Shown here: positions 26,245 to 35,889 of the stretch, piece after piece
Position numbering within the stretch: the first letter of the stretch is position 1
Layout of the letters: each line of letters begins with the position of its first letter
Assembly: GCA_963799425.1 (NCBI GenBank)
Contig: CAWCXA010000018.1
Coordinates: 1 to 64,000, forward strand
Length of the DNA: 64,000 bases
Source of the DNA: CAVWSM01 sp963799425
GTDB lineage: Bacteria; Actinomycetota; Actinomycetes; Jiangellales; Jiangellaceae
Direction: 5' to 3'
Position numbers and translations under genes: made by a program
Notes under the pieces: generated by a model
Database searches by the model: none
What the model was told of the DNA's origin: nothing
What the model saw: the letters and a program-made list of their open reading frames with translations, nothing else

Positions 26245-27035
26245 AGGGTTTCCCGGGCAGGGAGTTGTCGTACGACACGCGGCGCAGCAAGTTCGAGCGC
26301 ACCTACACGCGACTCCTTGGGGCCCCAGCCAACGGCCTGCGGATCCGACTCCGGCGTGTCCTACCTGTGACGAGGGGCGACTTCGACTCGGTTCTCGATG
26401 CTGGCTGCGGGTCCGGTGTGTTCAGCTACGAGCTGGCCAAGCAACATCCTAGGGCCAAGGTCGTCGGAGTTGAGTTGGAGCAAGACCTCGTCGACGCCGC
26501 CAACAGCAACGCCGAGCAGGCCGGCCTGAGCAACCTCAGATTCGAGCAAGGTGACGTCACCAAGCTCGACTACGACTCAGAGTTCGACCTCGTCGTGAGC
26601 GTCGACAATCTGGAGCACGTCGAAGACGACATCGGGGCCATGCAGACACTCTTCGCGGCACTCCGGCCCGGCGGACGACTCGTGGTCCACACGCCCGGGT
26701 ACGAGCGGCGCTGGCTGTTCGTCGGCCGGCGGGTGAACTTCGATGTCCCTGGACACGTGCGCCCGGGCTACCGTGCCGAGGACCTTGCCGAGAAGTTGCG
26801 AGGCGCCGGGTTCGAGGTGAAGAGGTACCAATACACGTACGGCCCGGTGGAGACCTGGACCAACAACCTCTCCTACCTCATCACTGGCGCCGATCGGCGC
26901 AACAAGGTCCTCTACGCCGCCGTGTTCCCGGTGCTGCTCGGCGTGTCATGGTTTGGGCAGTGGTCGAAGCCTCGGTGGGGTGCCGGTGTGTTGGCGGTCG
27001 CCCAGCGCCCAGTCGACGAGTCCCGGGGTAGCTGA
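26241..27035 (+). CDS. Class I SAM-dependent methyltransferase
   Basis: 264 residues. Motif I is FDSVLDAGCGSGVFSYELA, then VVGVELEQDLVDAANSNAEQ and FDLVVSVDNLEHVEDD (motif post-II), then LRPGGRLVVHTPGYERRW. The C-terminal part (TNNLSYLITGADRRNK, LLGVSWFGQW) may contact the substrate or membrane. Start GTG 26241 overlaps the stop of the preceding gene by four bases. Second gene of the coupled set; it is distinct from the FkbM type and could methylate a lipid-linked or sugar substrate. Confidence 0.88.
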   Translation: MKGFPGRELSYDTRRSKFERTYTRLLGAPANGLRIRLRRVLPVTRGDFDSVLDAGCGSGVFSYELAKQHPRAKVVGVELEQDLVDAANSNAEQAGLSNLRFEQGDVTKLDYDSEFDLVVSVDNLEHVEDDIGAMQTLFAALRPGGRLVVHTPGYERRWLFVGRRVNFDVPGHVRPGYRAEDLAEKLRGAGFEVKRYQYTYGPVETWTNNLSYLITGADRRNKVLYAAVFPVLLGVSWFGQWSKPRWGAGVLAVAQRPVDESRGS

Positions 27036-27039
27036 CGCG

Positions 27040-28071
27040 ATGCGGATTCTCGTCGACATCCTGCATCCGGCGCACGTCCACTTCTTCCGCAACTTCTACG
27101 GCGAGATGGTGGCGCGCGGGCATGAGGTCTGCATCACGGCTCGCGACAAGGACAGGTCGATCGAGCTGCTCGAACGCTTCGACTTGCCCTACGAACAGAT
27201 CTCCGCGCAGCGAGCCAGTGGTGGGCTGGCGGTTGAGATGGCCCAGCGGACCGGCCGGCTGATCAAGGTGGCGCGCGGGTTCCGACCCGACGTCATGACC
27301 GGGATCATGGGGCCGTCGATCGCAGTGGCCGGCAAGTTGCTGCGGGTCCCGGCTGTCGTCTTTTACGACACTGAGTTTGCGAGCCAGACCAACAGGTTTG
27401 TCTACCCACTCGCCCACTCGGTGTGCACACCCGACTGTTACCAGCGTCCGGTGCCTGGAAGGCACATGACCTATGCCGGCTACCACGAACTCGCCTACCT
27501 GCACCCGAACCGCTTCGTTCCTGACCCAGAGCTGTTGGCTGGCTTCGGCGTCACGAAGGGCGAGCCATACACGATCGTGCGTTTCGTGTCCTGGCAGGCT
27601 GTGCACGACCGTCGCGAGACCGGGCTCACAGAGCGCCACAAGCGGCAGTTGGTCCAGCAACTGCAGCAGCACGGCCGCGTGCTGATCTCCTCCGAGGCCA
27701 CGCTGCCGCCGGATCTCGTCCCCCTGCAGGTGAAGGGGCCGGTGGAGCAGATTCACCACCTGATCGCCCATGCTCAGCTGATCGTCGGCGAGTCTGCCAC
27801 CATGTCGTCGGAGGCGGCCGTTCTTGGCGTACCAGCCGTGTTCATAGCCACCACGGGCCGCGGCTACACCGACGACCAGGAGCGCCGCTACGGGATCGTG
27901 CGTCACTTCACCGACCAGCAGTTCGCAGAGGCCGTCGAGGAGATCGACGCACTTTTGGCGGACTCTCCTCAGGAGTTCGGACAGAAGGCCCGGCAACGTC
28001 TCCTGGAAGAGAAGGTCGACGTGACCGGTTGGATGGTCGACTACTTCGAGTCCACCTTTGCGGGGGTGTGA
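27040..28071 (+). CDS. DUF354-family glycosyltransferase-like protein
   Basis: 343 residues starting MRILVDILHPAHVHFFRNF, the hallmark of DUF354, then EVCITARDKDRSIELLERF. The C-half has IHHLIAHAQLIVGESATMSS and EAAVLGVPAVFIATTGRGY, the Glu and Gly-rich stretch of GT-B enzymes that bind a nucleotide sugar. The fold is related to UDP-GlcNAc 2-epimerases and MurG. No membrane segment. Five bases after the methyltransferase stop and six before the amidotransferase start. In other bacteria DUF354 genes often travel with asparagine-synthase-like genes in glycan loci; the exact reaction is not established. Confidence 0.8.
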   Translation: MRILVDILHPAHVHFFRNFYGEMVARGHEVCITARDKDRSIELLERFDLPYEQISAQRASGGLAVEMAQRTGRLIKVARGFRPDVMTGIMGPSIAVAGKLLRVPAVVFYDTEFASQTNRFVYPLAHSVCTPDCYQRPVPGRHMTYAGYHELAYLHPNRFVPDPELLAGFGVTKGEPYTIVRFVSWQAVHDRRETGLTERHKRQLVQQLQQHGRVLISSEATLPPDLVPLQVKGPVEQIHHLIAHAQLIVGESATMSSEAAVLGVPAVFIATTGRGYTDDQERRYGIVRHFTDQQFAEAVEEIDALLADSPQEFGQKARQRLLEEKVDVTGWMVDYFESTFAGV

Positions 28072-28076
28072 CAGCG

Positions 28077-29987
28077 GTGTGCGGGATTGCAGGAACTGCG
28101 GGATTCGGGGACGCTGCCCTGCTGCGCGCCATGACCGACGTCATTGCCCACCGTGGCCCGGACGGTGAAGGCTTCTTCGTCGGTGACGACGTCTTCCTTG
28201 GCAACCGTCGACTGGCCATCCAGGACGTCGCTGGCGGCACCCAGCCGATGAGCAACGAAGACGGCTCGGTGGTCGTTGTCTACAACGGCGAGATCTACAA
28301 CTACCCCGAACTGCGTGAGTTGGTGCTGTCTCGCGGGCATCGGCTGGAGACCAACTGCGACACCGAGGTGTTGCCCCACCTCTATGAAGACGAGGGGATG
28401 GGCTTCCTCGAGCGCCTGAACGGCATCTTCGCTTTTGCGCTCTACGACCAGGCCAAGGGCCGCCTTTTCGTCGTACGCGATCCGCTTGGTGTGAAGCCGC
28501 TCGTCTATGCCGTCCGCAACGGGCGGCTCGCTTTCGGCTCGGAGGCCAAGGCGGTCATGGCGAGCGGCCTGGTATCGGCCGAGATGGACGAGACGAGCCT
28601 GCACCTTTCGATGAACGTGCGCTACGTGCCGGGTGAGCGCACGTTCTTCAGGGGCATCAGTCGGCTTGCGGCAGGGCACGTGCTGGAGTTTGCGGAGGGG
28701 CGCGCGCGGACCTATCCGTACACCTCGATCGACTGGACCCCTGATGAGTCATTGAGTCGGGGGGAGTGGCTGGAGGGCATCCGCTTCCACTATCGGGAAG
28801 CTGTTCGGGGGCAATTACTCTCGGACGTGCCGGTGGGCGTCTCGCTGTCGGGCGGCATCGACTCAAGTTCCATCGTGGCAATGATGCGCCAGGTCACGAA
28901 TGGTCCGATTCAGACGTTCAGCCTCGGCTTCAACGAGCCGCACGACGAGCTGCCGGATGCCAGGTTCGTCTCCCGCGAGTTCGGGACGGATCACCATGAG
29001 GTGGTGCTCCACGAGCCCGCGCTGCAGCATCTCGCCGAGTCAATCAAGTTCACGGAGGAGCCCAAGGTCAACTCGCTGCAGCTGTATCTGCTGCACAGGT
29101 TCATCGGTCAGCACGTCAAAGTGGTTCTGTCGGGTCTCGGTGGCGACGAACTCTTCGCCGGCTACGACATCTACCGCTACTTGGATCGGTCGGACGCCCT
29201 GCGCGCACGGCTGCCAGCGGCTGCAATCCGTGCTGTCGGGCCGGCGGTCGACTGGACCGCCCGTCGAATGGCGGGTTTGGGACGCCCCCAGTTCGATCTT
29301 CTGACCCGAAAGGCGGAGTGGTTGGCGGCATCGGGTGATGGGGCCCGCAACTACCTCTTGCTCCGCAACGCGTGGGATTTCAACCCTGCACTGCTCCGGC
29401 GCGTCTACACGCCCGATTTCCTATCGCGGTTGCAAACCTCGACGCGAGATTGCTACGACGACGAGTTCGGCAGTCAGCGCTCTCTGGCCGCCCAGGTGCT
29501 GCGAGCCGAGTTCAACACCAAGATGGTGTCGGACCTGCTGCACAACGAGGACACGATGTCGATGGCCCACAGCGTCGAGTCCCGGGTGCCGCTGCTTGAC
29601 CTGACGCTCGTTCGCTTCGCAGCACGCATCCCTGACCACTATCGGTTTGGGACCGGGATGAAAGGCCTGCTCAAGGAAGCGCTGCGGGGGCATGTCCTGC
29701 CCGACCGAGTGCTCGACAAGAAGAAGTGGGGATTCACTGTCGACCCCGTCGAGCAGTACAAGAAGGACCTGGGCAAGATGGCGCGCGAAGTGCTGACGCC
29801 GTCACGACTGAAGAGCGGCGGCGTCTTCAACCCCGAGTTTGTGCGTGGCGTACTTGCGGCCAAGCCGCATCAGCGGCTTCGCTGGCACTACTTCATGCTC
29901 TGGCAGATGATCGGAACCGAACTGTGGCGCGAGACGTTCGTCGAAGGTCGCGCGCCCGCTCAAGAATTGGGAGTCAACGCTCGATGA
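28077..29987 (+). CDS. asnB: Asparagine-synthase-like glutamine amidotransferase
   Basis: 636 residues. The start is fixed at GTG 28077 because class II glutaminase domains need Cys directly after the initiator: the text is (M)CGIAGTAGF. The next glutaminase marks are AHRGPDGEGFF, NRRLAIQDVAGG, VVYNGEIYNYPELR and CDTEVLPHLYED. The synthetase half has the ATP pyrophosphatase loop VSLSGGIDSSSIVAM near residue 258 and LSGLGGDELFAGYD. All catalytic residues are present. In polysaccharide loci such proteins are thought to amidate uronic acids or other sugar carboxyls, and ugd nearby supplies UDP-glucuronate. Plain asparagine synthesis remains possible. Its stop overlaps the next methyltransferase (ATGA). 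Confidence 0.9.
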   Translation: MCGIAGTAGFGDAALLRAMTDVIAHRGPDGEGFFVGDDVFLGNRRLAIQDVAGGTQPMSNEDGSVVVVYNGEIYNYPELRELVLSRGHRLETNCDTEVLPHLYEDEGMGFLERLNGIFAFALYDQAKGRLFVVRDPLGVKPLVYAVRNGRLAFGSEAKAVMASGLVSAEMDETSLHLSMNVRYVPGERTFFRGISRLAAGHVLEFAEGRARTYPYTSIDWTPDESLSRGEWLEGIRFHYREAVRGQLLSDVPVGVSLSGGIDSSSIVAMMRQVTNGPIQTFSLGFNEPHDELPDARFVSREFGTDHHEVVLHEPALQHLAESIKFTEEPKVNSLQLYLLHRFIGQHVKVVLSGLGGDELFAGYDIYRYLDRSDALRARLPAAAIRAVGPAVDWTARRMAGLGRPQFDLLTRKAEWLAASGDGARNYLLLRNAWDFNPALLRRVYTPDFLSRLQTSTRDCYDDEFGSQRSLAAQVLRAEFNTKMVSDLLHNEDTMSMAHSVESRVPLLDLTLVRFAARIPDHYRFGTGMKGLLKEALRGHVLPDRVLDKKKWGFTVDPVEQYKKDLGKMAREVLTPSRLKSGGVFNPEFVRGVLAAKPHQRLRWHYFMLWQMIGTELWRETFVEGRAPAQELGVNAR

Positions 29988-30742
29988 AACCCCAGTCCGC
30001 GGTGACCGTTGAGACGGTTCATGACTTCTGGAACTCCCACGTCAACAACGAGTACTACACGACGAAGCAACGAGCGTCTGATGCATACTTTGACGAGATC
30101 GAGAGCCGCAGGTACGCGTGGCACTACCACCTGCGAGGCCTTTTCGAGTCGCTTCAGGGCAGCCAGGGCAAACTGCTGGAGATCGGCTGCGGCATTGGCG
30201 TCGATAGCATCCAGCTGGCGAAGTGCGGCTTCGACGTCACCGCTGTTGACCTCACCGAGAACGCGCTAGCCGTCGCGAAGGACTATGCGGCGCACCGAAA
30301 CGTCAACATTGACTTCAGGCTGGGCAACGCCGAGGGTCTCGAGTTCGACGACGCCACCTTCGACGCCGTGTACTCCTTCGGGGTTCTGCATCACACGCCC
30401 GACATCCAGGCGGCTGTCGCCGAGGTCCATCGAGTGCTCAAGCCCGGTGGCAAGGCCTACATCATGCTTTACCACCGAGACTCGATCGTGAACGGCGTGC
30501 ATAAGGCGTTCCGCCTGCCGTACGAGTCGCCGCGCGACCGTAAGGACCACTGTCCCGTCGTCTACACGTACAGCCGACGTGGGATCCGCCAACTGTTCGG
30601 CAACTTCGCCAACGTGACCGTGGAGGCGGCTTACCCGTTCACCTTCGGCTTCGGACCAGTGGCGACCAAGACGCCGCTTCCTATCCGCAAAGGGCTCGGC
30701 CGCGCCGTTGGCTGGCACCTCATGCTCACGGCGACGCGCTGA
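29984..30742 (+). CDS. Class I SAM-dependent methyltransferase
   Basis: 252 residues, ATG 29984 overlapping the amidotransferase stop. The N-terminus has TVETVHDFWNSHVNNEYYTT, a pattern seen in methyltransferases of glycan clusters. Motif I is KLLEIGCGIGVDSIQLAKCG, then VTAVDLTENALAVAKDYA, FRLGNAEGLEFDD, and FDAVYSFGVLHHTPDI. RVLKPGGKAYIMLYHRDS follows. Methyltransferase family 11 type. The fifth and last gene of the coupled group; it faces a convergent membrane glycosyltransferase after 101 non-coding bases. Substrate unknown. Confidence 0.88.
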   Translation: MKPQSAVTVETVHDFWNSHVNNEYYTTKQRASDAYFDEIESRRYAWHYHLRGLFESLQGSQGKLLEIGCGIGVDSIQLAKCGFDVTAVDLTENALAVAKDYAAHRNVNIDFRLGNAEGLEFDDATFDAVYSFGVLHHTPDIQAAVAEVHRVLKPGGKAYIMLYHRDSIVNGVHKAFRLPYESPRDRKDHCPVVYTYSRRGIRQLFGNFANVTVEAAYPFTFGFGPVATKTPLPIRKGLGRAVGWHLMLTATR

Positions 30743-30843
30743 GGACCTTGCCCCTGCGGGCGACTGATCAATGCGTCTCCTGGTCGCTTCGCCCCCAGTC
30801 TGGTCCGCAACGCCGGACTGGTCGCGACTGAGTGCACCACGGA

Positions 30844-32943
30844 CTAGGGCACTTGTGTCACGCTGCCGTCAGGTTGGACCTCGCCAAGATAGGTCCACCG
30901 CTGCGCACGAACGGATTCCTCGGGAACTCGCCCGATCCATTCGGGCCACTTGGATGTGGTGATCGTGTTTCGCAGGGGGATCGGAACATCGGATCCCTCG
31001 GGCCCGCTCATTGCCAGTGCGAATAGGCGATGGCCGGTCGACTCGGCGCCGCTGCGAGCGGCTGCTAGGTCGATTTTCGACAGATCGGTCACCTGAACAG
31101 GCACGTCGCACCAAGCACGGAGAGTCTCGGCGAAGAGGCTTGACGCGCCGACGTCGTCGAGAAGGATTGCCGCGTCGTCTCCCACGGAGTCGCAGACGAC
31201 GTTCACCTCGCCCAAAGTGCCAACCCATTGCCGGTCCCGCGCAACAGGGAGTGTAGTGGCCAGGGTCATGGCCACCATCGCTGCAGCGACGACAACCGCT
31301 CCGCCACGCCCGACGACTCCCTTTGACCAGAGTGCGGCCAACGTGACTGCGGCACCCACGAGGAGCACAGGAATGATCACTGGGAGGAATCGCCGCATGG
31401 CCCAGATCTGGTCAGGAAAGATGCTCATTCTGTTTAGATAAAGCAGGAACTGGGGCGTCACCAACACGAGCAACGCAAGGGCTCCGGAGTTTAATCCTGT
31501 CACCGCTCGCCGGGCGAGCATGCACACTCCGATTGCCCCCAAGGCGACCATTACCCAGCCGTAATACCAAGCGATCCAAGTGAGGGTATATTCCTCATAA
31601 CTCCGCGACGGATCAGGTGAAAGTCCCGAGCCCTGCTGGAAAGCGGCGATGGTTGCGCCGACGGCCTCGTTGTTGCGGTACACGGCCCATAGGGGCCGGC
31701 TCGCTAAGAGGGCGAACAGCAGCATTCCGCCAACGAACGTCAATGCGCCCAGCCGGGGCGAGACTCTCGAATAGGCTGCGGTGATCTCGGGTTTTAGCTT
31801 CAATACGACCCACAGCAACAACGCCGCGACAGTGGATGCGACTGTACCAAACATCATCAACCTCAGTTGTGCACTGAGGTCGGGTCCGTAGCGTCCGGCC
31901 CACACAAACAGATCGAAGAGGGCGATGCCGCCCAGCAGGAGTTGCGGAACGACAAATGCAAGGGCCTGTCGAATTGTCGCCTGTCCCGCTATGAGGAGCA
32001 GCACCACCAGGACCGGGACTGCAATGAAGTTCATGAAGGCGTCGACACGCCAGAGTGGCGCGCTGCCGAAAACGACCCCTGCCACGGCGTATGAACGGAT
32101 GCTCGGATGACGTATCGCGCCGATGAGCAATGCGATACCTCCGACCGTCACTGTCGCTGAGCCCGGCTCCGTATAGGGCGATCGAGCAAACGCCAAAAGC
32201 GGCATGGATACCGCAAGCACCGTCGCCACCAGCAAGGCGGGTCCGCCGCCGCTGACTCGGCGCGCCAAGGCGAACACTGCGAGAACGAACGTGCCGCCCA
32301 GAACTGCGTTGCCGGAAAGCAGGAGGCGATCGCCGCCGATCCACCCAACGGAGGCCAGGAAGGCTGGTAGTGCGTGCATACCCTGCGCTTCGACCAAGTC
32401 CCGTCCAACGGCGTAGAAGCCGGGCACGTCCCTAGTGCGTCCGATGATCCCGCCGAAGGCATCCAGATCCGTAGGCATGCGCAGCGAGCCGTGCTCGGTG
32501 AGCCACTTAGCTGTTACTTGGTAGATGCCGGGATCCCGGGCCACCATGATCCACTGAGACGACAGGAGCCCGTTCACCAATGTCGTCGACGCCGCGAGCA
32601 GCAGGGCACCCAGACTCCACAACGGCGCGCGGATCGGCTCGTCGCGCGCCGACGAAACCGTCGCGCGAGCAAGCCAGGCAGTTCCTACGCCTGCGAGCAA
32701 GCCCAGTGGAAGTACGAGCCACGGCCAGAATGAGGAAAAGATCATTGAGACGACAGCCACGATGCTGAAGCCAGCTAATGCGGCTGGCACCAGGTCAGGT
32801 AGATCGCGAAGCAGACTCCAAGCCGCTGGTGACCCGCGCCCCGCCGAGTGCGAACTTCCCGATCGCACGAGGCTGGACTGAGACCCGTTACCGGCAACGG
32901 TCTCAGTCGTCGTTGACCATCTCGACGTCACGACCCGTCCCAC
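30844..32943 (-). CDS. Polytopic membrane protein, probable GT-C glycosyltransferase
   Basis: 699 residues with about 12 membrane helices from residue 50 to 540, and an extracytoplasmic C-terminal domain of about 150 residues. After the second helix pair comes WIMVARDPGIYQVTAKWL; an Asp in the first external loop is the usual catalytic or metal residue of GT-C enzymes that take the sugar from a polyprenyl phosphate. The loop RMPTDLDAFGGIIG and the later SRSYEEYTLTWIAWYYGW are also external. The family is not named with certainty. It starts (GTG) immediately after the stop of the methyltransferase gene, so the two form a unit. Likely adds a branch sugar on the outer face of the membrane. The DPM1-like GT2 nearby could supply its donor. 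Confidence 0.7.
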   Translation of the reverse strand: MGRVVTSRWSTTTETVAGNGSQSSLVRSGSSHSAGRGSPAAWSLLRDLPDLVPAALAGFSIVAVVSMIFSSFWPWLVLPLGLLAGVGTAWLARATVSSARDEPIRAPLWSLGALLLAASTTLVNGLLSSQWIMVARDPGIYQVTAKWLTEHGSLRMPTDLDAFGGIIGRTRDVPGFYAVGRDLVEAQGMHALPAFLASVGWIGGDRLLLSGNAVLGGTFVLAVFALARRVSGGGPALLVATVLAVSMPLLAFARSPYTEPGSATVTVGGIALLIGAIRHPSIRSYAVAGVVFGSAPLWRVDAFMNFIAVPVLVVLLLIAGQATIRQALAFVVPQLLLGGIALFDLFVWAGRYGPDLSAQLRLMMFGTVASTVAALLLWVVLKLKPEITAAYSRVSPRLGALTFVGGMLLFALLASRPLWAVYRNNEAVGATIAAFQQGSGLSPDPSRSYEEYTLTWIAWYYGWVMVALGAIGVCMLARRAVTGLNSGALALLVLVTPQFLLYLNRMSIFPDQIWAMRRFLPVIIPVLLVGAAVTLAALWSKGVVGRGGAVVVAAAMVAMTLATTLPVARDRQWVGTLGEVNVVCDSVGDDAAILLDDVGASSLFAETLRAWCDVPVQVTDLSKIDLAAARSGAESTGHRLFALAMSGPEGSDVPIPLRNTITTSKWPEWIGRVPEESVRAQRWTYLGEVQPDGSVTQVP

Positions 32944-33936
32944 TCAGTCCCCAAGCTCGCTAGGGGGGTAGCTGCGATAGAGCCAACTCGGCTTGAGCGG
33001 GGTCGCCGGGGATGCATTGCGCGATCTGCTGAATAGATATTGGCCGAGATCATGCTGACGGAATTCCACGAGCGGGACAATGGACGCTGGGTCAGTGAAG
33101 GATTCGGAACGGTTGTCGTGGACGTCGGCGGTCTCTAGGGACTCTACGACAAAGCCCACTCTCGCCAGAAGTTGGCCAAGCTCGTGCTTGTTGTACTCGC
33201 GGTTGTGTCGGCCATAGGGGCCATATCCTGAGTATGGATCATAGATATTGACCCCGGCGACCATTCTTGCCACGTTCTCCAAGCGGTTGACGTTGGGGGT
33301 CGTGAGGATCAAGTGACCGCCAGGTCGCAGCACTCGCTTGATCTCCAGGAGTACCGCCTGCGGATCGTTAAGCAGATGTTCCAGGATTTCGCACAAGAAG
33401 ATAACGTCGAACTCGTCATCCTCAAATGGGAAGCGCTCCTCTTCGATGTTGAACAGTCTGCTCTCGATGTCTTCGGAGAACTCTTCACCTAGAGTGCCAT
33501 CCAACAATCGCCGCCGGGTAACACGCTGGATGATCTTTCCGGGACGGCCAGGGCCAAAATAGTTGGCCAGGGTCAAGTCCAGAGGAGTGAAATCACGCAA
33601 CAGGGTTGTCGTAAAATACGGGTTGGCGCCCAACTCAAGCGCCTTTCCTGTCAGCCCACGAGCCAGTCCCCAGGTGTTGACGAATCTTCGAAAGTCCTCC
33701 CGGCAGTACGCCTCAAGCTCTGACGCCGGTGCGTCGTCAATCCGCAGAGACAGTAGGTATTCCAGCAGGACGTCCTCAGTCGTTACCTCCGGAAGAGGCA
33801 ACTCGGGCGTCAGCGGCAGGTCGGAAACCCGTCGCGCCACGCCTCGGGAGGTCTCATGGCGGGTGCGGGACATCAACCGACGTCGGGCACCCGACGCCAC
33901 GCGTCGGGCCTCGCTGCGTATCGTCACGGGGCGCAA
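32944..33936 (-). CDS. Class I SAM-dependent methyltransferase, A/T-rich codon use
   Basis: 330 residues. The start is TTG 33936 or GTG 33927; a basic N-terminal stretch (SEARRVASGARRRLMSR) follows. Residues about 85-110 have KALELGANPYFTTTLLRDF, motif I in a slightly unusual form. FPFEDDEFDVIFLCEILEHL is motif post-II, and IKRVLRPGGHLILTTPNVN is motif III. The end has a long polar part. Codons such as AAT, TAT, GAT, GGA and TCA are much commoner than in flanking genes, most visibly around 33200-33620, which suggests a different origin. It is directly joined to the GT-C gene. Confidence 0.85.
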   Translation of the reverse strand: MRPVTIRSEARRVASGARRRLMSRTRHETSRGVARRVSDLPLTPELPLPEVTTEDVLLEYLLSLRIDDAPASELEAYCREDFRRFVNTWGLARGLTGKALELGANPYFTTTLLRDFTPLDLTLANYFGPGRPGKIIQRVTRRRLLDGTLGEEFSEDIESRLFNIEEERFPFEDDEFDVIFLCEILEHLLNDPQAVLLEIKRVLRPGGHLILTTPNVNRLENVARMVAGVNIYDPYSGYGPYGRHNREYNKHELGQLLARVGFVVESLETADVHDNRSESFTDPASIVPLVEFRQHDLGQYLFSRSRNASPATPLKPSWLYRSYPPSELGD

Positions 33937-34122
33937 TCATAACGACTGCTGCGGCGGCCCTTGCCCGGCCTGCGCTGAATGGGGACTCGCCGCGGCCGGT
34001 GATCTTCATCAGCCCGGCAACACTGTCGTGACGTACGGGCGCAGGCGCTTCCGCCGAGAACCGCGCGACGCTGAACGGGAGCGACTACGACCGCAGCCGT
34101 TCTCCCAGGCGAGCACCATCAC

Positions 34123-35264
34123 TTACTCCTGTGCGGGGATGGCCTCGTCTCGAGCAATTGCGGCGAATAGCTCTTCGGCCGCCGCGGCGTCCCAGCGAAC
34201 GACCGATCCGATGCCGTCGAGCGTCGGCGTGTCGGCGACTGGGACGGTCAGAGTGCGGCCGTCAGGGCCTGTCGCCTGCCTCATCCCCAGCGCAAACCGC
34301 GCAAGATCGAATGGCCCAGTCTGCTCGCCGACGGTCACCGCGTCCGAGCCAGCGAACATCGTCCGCCAGTAGCGAATCGGATTGATCACTGTCATCGGCG
34401 AGACCGCCTTGTCGGCGATCTTGCCGATGACCTCCCGCTGCCGCTGGACGCGGTCGAGGTCGCCGAGCGGCGTGGCCCGCGACCGTACGTACCCCAGCGC
34501 CGTCGGGCCCGTCGAGCGTCTGGCACCCGGCCGGGATGTTGAGGTTGGCCATCGGGTCGACCATCGGCTCCGGTGGGCAGACCTCGACGCCTCCGACCGC
34601 GTCGACCAGGTCAGCGAACCCGGCGAACCCGATCTCCACGTAGTCGTCCACGCGAATCCCGGTCGAGGACTCCACAGTCTGAACCAGCAGCTCAGGGCCG
34701 CCGAAGGCGTACGCGGCGTTGATCTTGTTGTCCCCCCGCCCGGGGATCTCGACCAGCGAGTCCCGAGGGATGCTCATCAACACGGTGTCGCCGCCACCGT
34801 CGGGCACGTGCATCAGCAAGATCGTGTCGGTGCGACGCCCCTCCACGTCACCGGTGCCGAGCTCAGCCTGCTGCTCGGGTGTGAGGTCGTCGCGGCTGTC
34901 CGAGCCCACGATCAGGTAGTTGCGCCCTGGCCCATCCTCGGGTCGGCCTCCATCAGGCTTCGCGTCAACAGAGTCGATGCGGAAGTAGGCCACAAGAGCC
35001 ACAGTCACCAGGTAGACCAGCCACGCCACGAGCAGGACGACGAGCCAGCGAATGATCGTCCGTGGTCGCGGCGGCTTCCGGCGACGCGGCGGTTCGACCG
35101 CGGGCGTGACCTCGGGCTGTTCGGCCTCCCGTGTGGCCGGGCCGCTCCGGCATGACGGGCATCTCGCGGGTCGGCATCGGGTCCTTGGCCCCGCGACCGT
35201 ACGTCTTGCTGACGAAGGTCGTCGGGCGCTCCCGGTCCGGTTCGGACCCCGATGGCGTGGTCAC
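34123..35264 (-). CDS. LytR-CpsA-Psr (LCP) family cell-wall ligase, two frameshifts
   Basis: LCP enzymes transfer polysaccharides or teichoic acids from their lipid carrier to peptidoglycan outside the membrane. The start GTG 35264 gives a polar cytoplasmic tail (GSEPDRERPTTFVSKTYGRG). The frame changes near 35145; then a membrane helix (WLVYLVTVALVAYF) follows. The LCP core has YLIVGSDSRDDLTPEQQ, RTDTILLMHV, SIPRDSLVEIPG and NKINAAYAFGGP. The frame changes again near 34508; the missing piece ALGYVRSRATPLGDLDRVQR holds the catalytic RxR and DxxR arginines and is present. The C-terminus continues to 34123. With two errors corrected it is about 380 residues and complete. Confidence 0.85.
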
Positions 35265-35303
35265 GTCAGGCACGGTACCTCGCCAAGCCGTACGGTCTCC
35301 TGC

Positions 35304-35831
35304 GTGGACACGCCCTCGCACGACCTCAACGGCCGCCCGACCTCGGCCTCACGGACGTCGCTGTCCCAGATCATGACCGCAATCGACACCAACCTTCTCG
35401 GCTCAGTTCACGGCGGCGTGATCATGAAGATGGTCGACTCCGTCGCCGGAGCGGTGGCGCAGCGGCACAGCGGCGGGCCGGCTGTCACCGCCTCGATGGA
35501 CGAGATGGCGTTTCTCGAGCCCGTCCACGTCGGCGACCTCGTCCACGCTCATGGCCAGGTCAACTGGACCGGGCGCACGTCGATGGAGGTCGGTGTGCGC
35601 GTGCTGAGCGAGCCGTGGAACGAGGCCGGCGTCGCACCCAAGCGGGTGGCAACGGCCTACCTGGTGTTCGTCGCTCTCGATCCCTCCGGGCACCCCCGCC
35701 CAGTGCCGCCGGTCCTGCCGGAGACCGACGAGGACCGGCGCCGGTTCGGCGAGGCCGAGATCCGTCGTACGCACCGACTGGCACGTCGAGCGGCGATTCT
35801 GGCTTCGCGGGAGCAGCAGACATCCACTTGA
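35304..35831 (+). CDS. Acyl-CoA thioesterase (hotdog fold)
   Basis: 175 residues. TNLLGSVHGGVIMKMVDSVA has the GGxxMKxxD motif with the catalytic Asp. AVTASMDEMAFLEPVHVGDL and TSMEVGVRVLSEPWN are typical of YciA/BFIT-like thioesterases. It hydrolyses acyl-CoA to free acid and CoA, usually for medium or long chains. The start is probably GTG 35304, 40 bases from the divergent LCP start. There is no link to polysaccharide synthesis that I can see; it sits between two LCP genes. Confidence 0.88.
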   Translation: MDTPSHDLNGRPTSASRTSLSQIMTAIDTNLLGSVHGGVIMKMVDSVAGAVAQRHSGGPAVTASMDEMAFLEPVHVGDLVHAHGQVNWTGRTSMEVGVRVLSEPWNEAGVAPKRVATAYLVFVALDPSGHPRPVPPVLPETDEDRRRFGEAEIRRTHRLARRAAILASREQQTST

Positions 35832-35889
35832 TCGTGGCCCGGCGTGTTGGCCCGTCGACCGCTCTAGACCGCAGGAATACTCCGTAGAC

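Noticed and set aside
26881..27996. Open frame of 371 codons on the minus strand
   Set aside because: Antisense to the DUF354 gene and its upstream neighbour, with no protein-like pattern.
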